Positions 7,849 through 14,864 of a DNA stretch of 35,098 nt are shown here, one piece after another (position 1 is the stretch's first letter; the number at the start of each line of letters is the position of its first letter). The notes below the pieces were generated by a model, which was not told where the DNA came from, ran no database searches, and worked only from the letters and a program-made list of their open reading frames with translations. The position numbers were made by a program, and so were the translations under genes. The DNA lies in NCBI GenBank assembly GCA_049366715.1, contig JBMNCQ010000049.1:1-35098 (forward strand). Reading direction: 5' to 3'. Origin of the DNA: JBMNCQ01 sp049366715 (GTDB taxonomy: Bacteria > Bacillota > Peptococcia > Peptococcales > BICA1-8).

Positions 7849-8874
7849 TATTTTAGTTCTCTTCACGTCATTAAGACTGGGAACTATGTTAATCCAAGCA
7901 TGCTCACCTTGAAACTTCATGGAATCCCCGTCATAAATGAATTCCAATTCATCTTCAGCCTTGGCTTTTTTCCATTCACCGGTAACAAATTTGCCCCCGG
8001 TGAAAAAATAAGCCTTACCCTGTCCCAGTAAATCGATTTCCGATTCCAGCTCCTCTTTTACTACTTCTCTGGTTTCTGCCTCCATTACGATAACATTTTC
8101 CGTAAATATTTCCGCACCTTCCAAAGACTTATGGGGAACCCCGTTGATATACCTTTTATATCTGCCGCCATCCCACTCATAAGTAACGGTATATAAGTAT
8201 CGGGGATCCGTAGAATATGTAATATCAATCAAGTCCGCCGGCTCTCCTGCAACCTCTCCTTGTTCCAGGAGATTGAGGGGAACCAAAGCGTATTTCTTCT
8301 TTTCGGCACCTTTTTGCAAAAGCTCGGTACTGGTATAAAGATTATGGGGCATCTTTCTTGATTTATCACGCCAAAAATAGGCACCGGAGTTATAGATTTC
8401 ATCCAGATCTTTTATTTTAAGCCGGGGAATTAAATTCAGGGCATCGGTATTCCCGCCTGCATGGGCAAAAGGAGCATCATGGCCTTTTACGAGATAAGCA
8501 AAATAATATCTGGCACTTCTGACCGGTCCGATTTTTTCAGCCTTTTGCGAATGGAAAACCGCCAGATATCTGGTAATGCCGCCTTCTGCTAAAATTTCAT
8601 AAACCCGGTCTGCTTTATCCAGGCCACTCTGGGGATAAGCATTACGATGATTATCCACCGAAACGATCAAAGAACCCGGCAATTCTTTTTCACTCTTAAT
8701 CATAGGAGTGAGACTCACCATTTGTTCTGCAGGTTCCTGCTCTTCTGCGTCAAGTTCCTTTTCCGCCTGCTGCTCATTTTCTGCCGGTGCTCCGGCCTCA
8801 TTCTTACTACAGCCGCAAAACGCCACGAACAAGATTAATACCAGGAATAAAGCAACATACTTACGCAAAACCAT
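7843..8874 (-). CDS. yerB: DUF3048 lipoprotein, YerB family
   Basis: 343 residues. The N-terminal hydrophobic helix (5-19) is followed by Cys22 in a lipobox-like FCGC sequence, so it is probably a lipoprotein facing outward. An acidic Glu-rich linker (about 25-50) leads into the two DUF3048 domains, with family-typical SVDNHRNAYPQSGLDKAD, GGITRYLAVF and GPVRSARYYF segments and a C-terminal NIVP. YerB in Bacillus is of unknown function and is encoded with a helicase, which is not the case here. The ATG has AGAGGTG upstream. It stands alone between terminator and promoter sequence. Confidence 0.85.
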   Translation of the reverse strand: MVLRKYVALFLVLILFVAFCGCSKNEAGAPAENEQQAEKELDAEEQEPAEQMVSLTPMIKSEKELPGSLIVSVDNHRNAYPQSGLDKADRVYEILAEGGITRYLAVFHSQKAEKIGPVRSARYYFAYLVKGHDAPFAHAGGNTDALNLIPRLKIKDLDEIYNSGAYFWRDKSRKMPHNLYTSTELLQKGAEKKKYALVPLNLLEQGEVAGEPADLIDITYSTDPRYLYTVTYEWDGGRYKRYINGVPHKSLEGAEIFTENVIVMEAETREVVKEELESEIDLLGQGKAYFFTGGKFVTGEWKKAKAEDELEFIYDGDSMKFQGEHAWINIVPSLNDVKRTKIP

Positions 8875-9015
8875 GCACCTCTTCTCTTGTCATTCTAATA
8901 AAGTAAACAGCGGGTGCTTATACGCCAAGAAATGTCTGCCTTTTCATTCCCTTCAAGCACGCCTTCCGGTACTGTATTTCTAACATTTCAGCCAATTGGC
9001 GAAATATATAAATTC

Positions 9016-9411
9016 CTACAGCAGATAAAACTCTAATTTTTGGCATTCAGGGCAAATCATAACTTTAACGGGCATATCGTCCCCTAAGCTTTTTTCAGTT
9101 AAATATTCAAGAATCGTACCACATACCGAACATATTTTGCCTATTTCCTCACCGGCCGGAATTTCTCTTCTCCCATATCCCACTGTTACTAAATTACATA
9201 TTATATCTAAGGCCTGATTATTTCTTGCTTCTATGTTCAGCTTGTTTTTTCCTTCTTGACTAATATAAAAAATACCTATTCCGGCCTCGCCCACTGCCTG
9301 GAGAACATTACCTTTAACTGTCACTCTTCTGGTGATTCCTTGGGAGACCAGAACATCACCGATCATTTTCAGGCTACTTCCCCGTTCAATTTCTACTATC
9401 TTATTTACCAT
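9016..9411 (-). CDS. Hypothetical protein with C-terminal zinc ribbon
   Basis: 131 residues from the ATG at 9411, which has AAAGGGG seven bases upstream; a TTG two codons earlier is too close to that site. The first ~90 residues are beta-rich and unassigned. The last ~45 carry CSVCG and CPEC pairs separated by about 30 residues, a typical zinc ribbon. The gene starts directly after the queT stop, with its ribosome-binding site inside the last queT codons, so the two are cotranscribed. A link to queuosine uptake, or a regulatory role, is possible but not shown. Confidence 0.7.
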   Translation of the reverse strand: MVNKIVEIERGSSLKMIGDVLVSQGITRRVTVKGNVLQAVGEAGIGIFYISQEGKNKLNIEARNNQALDIICNLVTVGYGRREIPAGEEIGKICSVCGTILEYLTEKSLGDDMPVKVMICPECQKLEFYLL

Positions 9412-9413
9412 TT

Positions 9414-9881
9414 TCAAACCCCTTTATTTTTAATGACCTCTGTCCTTTCTAATAAAAATAATAAAGGCAATCCCAGTAAATAACAAGCACCGATCTGACC
9501 AACAGCAACATATCCGGCGGTAAGGTAAAAGGGCAGGTCGGAAAAGTAGCTCCACATGTAGCCGATCACAATTGCGTTCACCACTACCGGCGGCAGAGGA
9601 GCTAACCATCTGGACGGCATTCTTCTGGTAAGATAGGCCGCGAACAAAGTAGCAAGACTGCCGAATACGATATCATAAATGCCCAGGCCGCTGTAAATAT
9701 TCGCAATTGCGCAGCCAATAAACAGCCCCGGAATACTTTCCGGCATGATAAAAGGCAAAATCGTAAGGGCTTCCGAAACTCTTAATTGTACGAAATTATA
9801 AGAAAAAGGTGCAAGGCCGATTGTTAAGGCTGCATAAATCGCTGCAATAAGGCTAATCTTAGTAATAGATTTTATCTTCAT
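9414..9881 (-). CDS. queT: QueT family queuosine-precursor transporter
   Basis: 155 residues from the ATG at 9881, which has GAGGAGG four bases upstream; the longer open frame upstream is not used. It is an integral membrane protein with about five helices and family hallmarks: FVQLRVSEALTILPF near the N-terminus, IPGLFIGCAIANIYSGLG, and a C-terminal GYVAVGQIGACYLLGLPLL. QueT proteins are S-components of energy-coupling-factor transporters that import preQ0/preQ1-type queuosine precursors. Many are controlled by preQ1 riboswitches, but no such fold was recognised upstream here. The 43 bases between this start and the divergent small gene at 9925 leave little room for a leader. Confidence 0.9.
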   Translation of the reverse strand: MKIKSITKISLIAAIYAALTIGLAPFSYNFVQLRVSEALTILPFIMPESIPGLFIGCAIANIYSGLGIYDIVFGSLATLFAAYLTRRMPSRWLAPLPPVVVNAIVIGYMWSYFSDLPFYLTAGYVAVGQIGACYLLGLPLLFLLERTEVIKNKGV

Positions 9882-9924
9882 TGAAAACCTCCTCAATATT
9901 TTAAGGGAAAGGTGTGCTGAACGC

Positions 9925-10071
9925 ATGAAAAATTCAGGTGTCACCGGCGAAAAAGTAACTGCCGCAGGTGTTTATCAAAACAGATACGGTAAAAAGATCA
10001 CTCTTGAGAAGGGCAAGAATTTCCCGCCCTGCCCGGAAAAAGGTTTGCCTACTGCCTGGGAAAAACTTTGA
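9925..10071 (+). CDS. Small protein, 48 aa, degenerate zinc-ribbon-like
   Basis: An ATG at 9925 with AAAGGTG ten bases upstream opens 48 codons ending at TGA 10069-10071, two bases before the end of the convergent crp-like gene. The product contains SGVTGEKV, GVYQNRYGKKITLEKG and NFPPCPEKG. This resembles small bacterial proteins of the pattern YxCxxCGxEIxLxxGxxFPPCPxC, but here the first cysteine pair is missing and only one Cys remains. The family is not named with certainty. The protein-like composition and the tight fit between two genes make it likely real. Confidence 0.6.
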   Translation: MKNSGVTGEKVTAAGVYQNRYGKKITLEKGKNFPPCPEKGLPTAWEKL

Positions 10072-10073
10072 GA

Positions 10074-10760
10074 CTAATTTACCCAGTCTTTTAAGGCTTC
10101 CAAATCCGTTATGATGATGCTTTTACCGGAGATGTCTATGATTTTCCCTTGATTCAACTTACTTAAAATTCTGCTTATCGTTTCCCTGGTTGTACCTACA
10201 AAAGCAGCAAGGTCATGTCTGGTTATATTCAAACACAGCTCAACTCCCTGTTCTACTTTTCTGCCATGGCCTTCTGCTAAAGCCAGAAGCACCTGTACCG
10301 TTCTCTCAACGGCATCATTGGTCCCCAAATGCTTTATCCTGTCCTGAATCGTCAGAAGCTTTGTCGTTAAAGCCCTGATCAATTCTAAAGCCATCTGTGA
10401 GTTTTCTAAAATTAATTTTTCTAATTTTGCATTTTTTATCATCCCTATTTCCCCAGGATCAATTACTTCCGCCGTAGCAGGATAAACTGCCTCCTTTTGG
10501 AAAAGTGTAACTTCTGCAAAAATATCCCCGGCTCCCATGATATGAACAATAACTTCCCTGCCCCCTTCGGATATTTTGGATATCTTAACCTTGCCTGATT
10601 TGATGAAAAATAATGCTGCCCCGGGGTCGCCTTCCAGAAAGATCACTTCATTTTTCTTAAAACGTTTTTCTTCCACAACTCCGGCCACCGCTTTTAATAA
10701 GGATTCATCCAGTTCGCTAAACAAACTGATCTTTTTTAATAATTTAAAATTATGGTCCAA
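10074..10760 (-). CDS. Crp/Fnr-family transcriptional regulator
   Basis: 228 residues. The N-terminal cyclic-nucleotide-binding-like beta barrel (about 15-125) has the EGDPGAALFFIKSGKVKI segment. A dimerisation helix follows, then a C-terminal winged helix with ITRHDLAAFVGTTRETISRI (recognition helix TRETISRIL). It has no N-terminal cysteine set, so it is not an FNR-type [4Fe-4S] sensor, and the ligand is unknown. The start is TTG at 10758-10760 behind AAAGGAGGGG with about six bases spacing. Upstream lies the heptamer repeat array. A TAGTGA-N6-TCACTA palindrome in front of the hydrogenase operon is a conceivable target, but that is inference. Confidence 0.9.
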   Translation of the reverse strand: MDHNFKLLKKISLFSELDESLLKAVAGVVEEKRFKKNEVIFLEGDPGAALFFIKSGKVKISKISEGGREVIVHIMGAGDIFAEVTLFQKEAVYPATAEVIDPGEIGMIKNAKLEKLILENSQMALELIRALTTKLLTIQDRIKHLGTNDAVERTVQVLLALAEGHGRKVEQGVELCLNITRHDLAAFVGTTRETISRILSKLNQGKIIDISGKSIIITDLEALKDWVN

Positions 10761-10777
10761 GTCATCCCCTCCTTTTT

Positions 10778-11020
10778 AGTGATTAGTGATTAGTGACTAG
10801 TGACTGGTGACTGGTGACTAGTATGGTTTAGGGCATAGGGCAATAGTTTATAGTTTATAGTTTATAGGGCATGGTTTATAGATTATAGGGCATGGAGCAT
10901 AGATTATAGAGCATAGTTCATAGATTATAGATTATGGAGCATAGTTCATAGTTTACAGGGCATGGTTCATAAGATTATAGAGCATGGTTCATAGTTTATA
11001 GGGTATGGTTCTCAGTTTTT
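10778..11020. repeat. Array of degenerate 7-bp tandem repeats
   Basis: From 10778 a first block of seven heptamers runs AGTGATT/AGTGACT/GGTGACT. After an irregular stretch (10827-10844), about 24 heptamers follow from 10845 to about 11013 in one register except for a single inserted base at 10971. The consensus is RGNNYAT: units are AGTTTAT, AGGGCAT, GGTTTAT, AGATTAT, GGAGCAT, AGTTCAT and similar. Period and phase are clear although units differ. There is no open frame of note. It sits directly upstream of the crp-like gene on the minus strand. It resembles the short tandemly repeated repetitive heptamers known from cyanobacteria. Confidence 0.85.
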
Positions 11021-11358
11021 GGGACTACAGGGTACATTTTATGTGGCATCAGTTCCCGCGTCTCAGACTCTAGTCACCTTGCGTGAGATTCTAGAAAATC
11101 ACCCTGCAGAATTTTAGTTACCGTAACCACTGTAGCTACTCTGCCTCTGCCTTGGTCAGTGATTAGTAACCGGTACAAAAAAACGCCGGGAATAGTCCCA
11201 GCGCATAAATCCATCTAAAACACAGTTTTGATAACGCAGGTCGCTGTCACTGCCAATTCTTAACTTATGATCTCCAGTAAATGAATATATCACGAATCCC
11301 TAAAAAAATCAATCCTCATATTTAATTAATCCCCCGGTCCGAGGTGTGCCCCAGCTCA
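11021..11358. other. Intergenic region with one weak small frame
   Basis: No recognisable gene. On the minus strand a GTG at 11291-11293, preceded by AGGG at short spacing, opens 45 codons ending at 11156 (a polar peptide containing GSDSDLRYQNC and FMRWDYSRRFF). It reads like protein but has only a weak ribosome-binding site and no known family, so it stays a candidate. The rest shows no promoter or terminator that I can defend. Confidence 0.3.
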
Positions 11359-11745
11359 TTAAAACAACATATTCCCCAGTTCGGAATTGCTTAATACCTT
11401 TTCGACAGAATAAAGTACCCGGCCTTCTTTAAAAGGCTTTACGATAAAGTCTTTTGCTCCGGTTAAAATTGCATCCCGGACCATCGACTCTTGCCCCATG
11501 GCAGATACCATAATTACTTTGGCCCCCGGGAAAAACTTTTTAATCTCCTTTAAAGCTTGTACTCCATCCATTTCAGGCATAGTGATATCCATTGTTGCCA
11601 GGTCCGGCTGAAGCTCCTTATATTTTTTAACCCCTTGAGCCCCGTCGCCGGCTTCTCCAACAATTTGGTGACCGCCGGTTTCAAGTATTTTTTTCAAGCT
11701 ATGACGCATAAATAACGAATCATCACAAATTAAAATACGTGCCAT
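11359..11745 (-). CDS. Stand-alone response regulator receiver (CheY-like)
   Basis: 128 residues, a complete single receiver domain with nothing attached. The acidic pocket is Asp8-Asp9 (ICDDS), the phosphoacceptor is Asp53 (ATMDITMPEMDG), the switch residues are Ser81 (VSAMGQ) and the conserved Lys103 (VKPF). It closely resembles CheY of Gram-positive bacteria. No chemotaxis genes are in the window, so its kinase is unknown. The histidine-only protein at 7386 is 3.6 kb away and need not be related. The ATG start has a modest GAGG site. Confidence 0.92.
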   Translation of the reverse strand: MARILICDDSLFMRHSLKKILETGGHQIVGEAGDGAQGVKKYKELQPDLATMDITMPEMDGVQALKEIKKFFPGAKVIMVSAMGQESMVRDAILTGAKDFIVKPFKEGRVLYSVEKVLSNSELGNMLF

Positions 11746-11836
11746 TAAGATTAACTGCCTCCTCAGGATGAAACACTAGTTATTATATTATAGACCAGCA
11801 TGTAACAGAAAAAAATCTTTTTCCTGATTTTTATGC

Positions 11837-12901
11837 CTAAAGATTTTTCTTTTGTAACCGGATTGCAAATTTTTCTTTACTTTCAATTAAGCTCCAGGCC
11901 TTATTCATAATACGCTGTCCTTCTGCCACCATATTATAATAATGTAGGGGTTCAAGATTCCGGGCCGTATTAGCTAATTTGATTATTTCCTCTGTTACTG
12001 CTTTTTCTTTTGCGGCGAATTCATTTAAGTATCTATTTTCGATCACTTCATCAAATAAAATATGACCGTAAATTTTCTGATGATACATAAAAATCGACTC
12101 TAAATAATCGTGAATCAACTTTCTAATCTCCTGATGCTCTTCTGCATTGGGAGCGAGAACAATACTTCTGTGAATTTCCAAAAGCCGTTCTAAATTAGAC
12201 TGAATCGCATTGATCGATTTTCTCATTAAAAAATAAGCATCTTTTTCTTTCCCCTCGTCATAACCGATAATATTTTCAATGGATAAGGCATAGATGGAAC
12301 GGGCCTCTTCCAGTAAATTTTTTATGCTGGTGGTTTTGATTTTTACTTCCTGCCGGGTTAAAAGAGCGGTACTTATTATGTCATTTACACATTGATGATA
12401 GAAATCCTCAAAAGCCTGCCGCAATTCATCAACTTTGTCAATCAAACGAAAGGTATGTTTAGGAGGAATAACTATATTTAAAGTAAAGGCTACTCCTAAT
12501 CCAATAATGATCATGATTATTCTGTTTTGTACGATTCCCAGGAAATCTCCCCGTGTTGCTTCTCCAACCAGAATCAATGTGATCACGGCCAGGGTAATAC
12601 TATCGTACCAGCCTAGCCGCAAACAAAACCAAATGGTTAATATTGCAGCAAGAGCAAGGACGATATAATTACCTTTAAAATAATAGGCGATCGCAACTGC
12701 GAAAATAACTCCGATAATTGTTGCTAAAAATTGATTGCGAATCGTGTTCAAAGAACCCTTCAAAGAAGGCTGCATGCCGACAACTGCAGTAATTGCAGCT
12801 AAACTGCCTTTTTCCAATCCCAGTAGACTGCAGATAAACAAGGCCAGATAAATTCCCAGACCTGTTTTAAAAGTCCGCATGCCTAAACTCCGTTTTTTCA
12901 T
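11837..12901 (-). CDS. Aromatic acid exporter / FUSC family membrane protein
   Basis: 354 residues from the ATG at 12901 (GGGAGTGAG just upstream); the open frame extends 25 codons further without a good start. The N-terminal half has about six membrane helices of the ArAE_1 type (TGLGIYLALFICSLLG, SLAAITAVVGMQPSLKGS, RIIMIIIGLGVAFTLN). The C-terminal half (about 165-350) is soluble, helical and charged, as in the ArAE_1_C domain of Bacillus YgaE-like proteins. These are proposed to export aromatic or hydrophobic acids, and the substrate is not known. It forms a single-gene unit. Confidence 0.85.
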   Translation of the reverse strand: MKKRSLGMRTFKTGLGIYLALFICSLLGLEKGSLAAITAVVGMQPSLKGSLNTIRNQFLATIIGVIFAVAIAYYFKGNYIVLALAAILTIWFCLRLGWYDSITLAVITLILVGEATRGDFLGIVQNRIIMIIIGLGVAFTLNIVIPPKHTFRLIDKVDELRQAFEDFYHQCVNDIISTALLTRQEVKIKTTSIKNLLEEARSIYALSIENIIGYDEGKEKDAYFLMRKSINAIQSNLERLLEIHRSIVLAPNAEEHQEIRKLIHDYLESIFMYHQKIYGHILFDEVIENRYLNEFAAKEKAVTEEIIKLANTARNLEPLHYYNMVAEGQRIMNKAWSLIESKEKFAIRLQKKNL

Positions 12902-13111
12902 AAACTCACTCCCGCTATCCCCACTTAAATACTTCCTTGATGTTTTAACTTGAAAAACCCGACTCTCGGCATACATAAATAGGCCGGGGCTTCGGGTTTT
13001 AAGTCAGATACGTTTAAAATTTCTGGAGAATTTATTACCACAATAAATATATTATACATCACCGGAGATTACAACTAAAATTATCAGAGCAGGAATAATT
13101 TTTTGCACATT

Positions 13112-13288
13112 TTATTTTTTACTCACTTTCAGGTATCTGGTGGACCGTTCAATCAGCTTATTATACTCACACCTTTCCCCCGCTTCTTTGGAGCAATATC
13201 TGCTAAACCAGATCTCTCTCAAGTCCATATTGTTATATATAAATTGTTCTAACAGCTTACATGAAGAAATATTACTGCAAATTGCCAC
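13112..13288 (-). CDS. Small cysteine-motif protein, 58 aa
   Basis: A GTG at 13286-13288, ten bases after AAAGGAG, opens 58 codons (first residues MAICSNISSCKLLEQF). Cysteines lie at 4, 10, 32 and 41, in the pattern C-x5-C ... YC-x8-C-xY. Small anaerobe proteins with this spacing (CxNxxxCxFF ... xYCxxxxxxCxRY) are familiar and are thought to bind metal or an Fe-S cluster, but no function is established. It is on the minus strand, 210 bases upstream of the FUSC gene. The frame visible on the opposite strand is its shadow. Confidence 0.65.
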   Translation of the reverse strand: MAICSNISSCKLLEQFIYNNMDLREIWFSRYCSKEAGERCEYNKLIERSTRYLKVSKK

Positions 13289-13415
13289 TTCAAACTCACT
13301 CCTTTACCTTAATCTAATTAGCGTCCCGTCAGTCATTTCCTTACTGAATATCATAACCAATCCCTGTTAAGAAATAATTAAAAAACAAGATTTTTTTTAT
13401 TATCAATTCTTGAAT

Positions 13416-13444
13416 TTGCATCTGCTTATAAAATATGTTATGAT
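13416..13444 (+). promoter_or_regulatory. Promoter of the initiator tRNA gene
   Basis: TTGCAT (13416-13421), 17 bases, then TATGAT (13439-13444): a vegetative-type promoter placing transcription start a few bases before the mature tRNA at 13457. Confidence 0.75.
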
Positions 13445-13456
13445 ATATACAGATGA

Positions 13457-13532
13457 CGCGGGATAGAGCAGTTGGCAGCTCGTCGGGCTCATAACCCGGA
13501 GGCCGGAGGTTCAAATCCTCCTCCCGCAACCA
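13457..13532 (+). tRNA. Initiator tRNA-fMet (anticodon CAT)
   Basis: A 76-base cloverleaf with encoded CCA. The acceptor stem is CGCGGGA/TCCCGCA with the unpaired C1:A72 position that marks bacterial initiator tRNA. The D arm is GAGC/GCTC. The anticodon arm has three consecutive G:C pairs (GGG CTCATAA CCC), also an initiator hallmark, with anticodon CAT. The T arm is GGAGG-TTCAAAT-CCTCC. It is a single gene with its own promoter and terminator. Confidence 0.97.
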
Positions 13533-13534
13533 TT

Positions 13535-13570
13535 AAATTCCTTGGTTAATACCAAGGAATTTTTTATTTT
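13535..13570 (+). terminator. Rho-independent terminator after tRNA-fMet
   Basis: AAATTCCTTGGT (13535-13546) pairs with ACCAAGGAATTT (13551-13562) around a TAAT loop, followed by a T-rich run. It starts only three bases after the tRNA CCA. Confidence 0.9.
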
Positions 13571-13693
13571 TATCGATATTTATGAGCAAAATATTAAAAA
13601 ACGATTATCTGCGTATTATTCATGGATTTTTTAGATTTTTTTAGTGTATAATATAAAGTGAAAAGTTTAGAATGATAACGAGGTGGAATAAAG

Positions 13694-14371
13694 ATGTCTT
13701 TTGAAACTTTCCAATCTAATCCCGCCCAGCCTTACCTAAGCAAAAGGTACACACTGGCCGAAGAAATTTTCAGCAGCATCACCCATGGGATAGGGGCGCT
13801 CTTAAGTGTTGCCGCACTGGTTATTCTGGTGGCTTATGCCAGTATTCACGGTGATGCCTGGAGGATTGTCAGCTTTAGTATTTATGGTTTCACCCTCTTC
13901 TTCTTATATTTATCTTCCACTTTATATCACAGTATTTTCCATGAAAAAACCAAAAGGGTGCTGCGCATTTTTGACCATTCCTCTATTTTCCTGCTGATAG
14001 CCGGGAGTTACACGCCCATTACCCTGGTCTCCATGAGAGGAGTCTGGGGCTGGATTCTTTTCAGCATGGTCTGGTTAATCGCCATTATCGGTATTATTCT
14101 CAAATCAATAAGTCTGGATAAAATGAAGCGGATTTCCATATTTTTATACATCTTTATGGGCTGGCTAATCATTATCGCCTTAAAACCCATGCTTACCATG
14201 ATACCACCAGGTTTATTCACCTGGTTATTAATGGGAGGGATCATCTACACTTTAGGTGTCATCTTTTATGCTTGGAAAAAAATCCCTTTTAATCACGGTA
14301 TTTGGCATTTATTCGTTTTGGGCGGAAGTACAACTCATTTCCTAGGCATCTTATTCTACCTGGCAATGTAA
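13694..14371 (+). CDS. Hemolysin III / TrhA-type membrane protein (PAQR-like)
   Basis: 225 residues, seven predicted membrane helices. Family motifs are present: EEIFSSITHGIGALLS at the start of helix 1, SSTLYHSIFH, FDHSSIFLLIAGSYTPI and a C-terminal HGIWHLFVLGGSTTHF. The Ser/His/Asp/His residues are those proposed to form a zinc-hydrolase-like site. Bacillus YplQ/TrhA is linked to membrane fluidity homeostasis; true haemolysis is not expected. The start ATG follows GAGGTGG. A hairpin downstream (14421-14439, GCCGGATA stem) with T residues at 14451 may be its terminator, though the spacing to the T run is long. Confidence 0.9.
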   Translation: MSFETFQSNPAQPYLSKRYTLAEEIFSSITHGIGALLSVAALVILVAYASIHGDAWRIVSFSIYGFTLFFLYLSSTLYHSIFHEKTKRVLRIFDHSSIFLLIAGSYTPITLVSMRGVWGWILFSMVWLIAIIGIILKSISLDKMKRISIFLYIFMGWLIIIALKPMLTMIPPGLFTWLLMGGIIYTLGVIFYAWKKIPFNHGIWHLFVLGGSTTHFLGILFYLAM

Positions 14372-14505
14372 AACTGACACAGAGAGCCTCTTTTCACAGG
14401 TCCTGTTAAGAACAAGAACAGCCGGATACGCTATCCGGCAGGCAACGCTCTTTTTTACGGCCCGGAACGGCAACTTATATAAGATAAAAATAAGCGAAAA
14501 GATAA

Positions 14506-14541
14506 GAAAAAGCCTAATCCCCCGGGGATCAGGCTTTTTCT
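14506..14541. terminator. Bidirectional terminator at the end of the hydrogenase/tatA operon
   Basis: GAAAAAGCCT (14506-14515) pairs with AGGCTTTTTC (14531-14540) around a GC-rich CCCCCGGGG core. T runs follow in both directions. It overlaps the last codons of tatA. Confidence 0.8.
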
Positions 14542-14732
14542 CGGGATTCTTTTTCAGGAGCGGAATCCGTTACATCTTTTTGAATTGTCGTGACTGCCCC
14601 TTTAAATTCTCTAATGCTTTTGCCTAAAGCCCGGCCGACTTCCGGCAGCTTACCGGGCCCAAAAACAATTAAGGCCAGTGCCAAAATCAACATTAGCTCC
14701 GGAACCCCCACATTGGGTAAAAAACCAAACAC
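14529..14732 (-). CDS. tatA: Twin-arginine translocase subunit TatA/E
   Basis: 67 residues from the GTG at 14732, which sits seven bases after AAGGAGG; the TTG two codons upstream is too close to that site. The single N-terminal membrane helix (VPELMLILALALIVFGPG), the FGPGKLPEVGRALGKSIREFK amphipathic helix and a charged tail are diagnostic. It forms the translocation pore with TatC, which is not in this window. As the last gene of the hydrogenase operon it presumably boosts export of the two Tat-signal proteins encoded ahead of it. Confidence 0.95.
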   Translation of the reverse strand: MFGFLPNVGVPELMLILALALIVFGPGKLPEVGRALGKSIREFKGAVTTIQKDVTDSAPEKESREKA

Positions 14733-14864
14733 AGCCAAACCTCCTTGATAAAACTTAGTTACTACTTGCTGCTGACCGATAATGTTTTAATTCTTTATCT
14801 GTTATTTTCAGCTTTCAATTCTCCGTTAAAGCAGTTCCCGGGGGTCGGTTCTATCCGGAGATTA

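Noticed and set aside
9882..10073. preQ1 riboswitch upstream of queT
   Set aside because: No class I aptamer pattern was seen on the minus strand, and the region is filled by a divergent small gene.
10074..10760. FNR-type oxygen sensor
   Set aside because: The N-terminal cysteines needed for a [4Fe-4S] cluster are missing.
10778..11020. CRISPR array
   Set aside because: The periodic sequence has 7-base units with no spacers, and no cas genes are present.
13140..13370. 76-codon plus-strand frame
   Set aside because: It lies opposite the small four-cysteine gene, which has the ribosome-binding site and conserved-looking motif.
14421..14457. Strong terminator after the hemolysin-III gene
   Set aside because: The GCCGGATA hairpin is real, but the T run begins 11 bases after the stem, so a standard terminator is uncertain and it was only mentioned with the gene.
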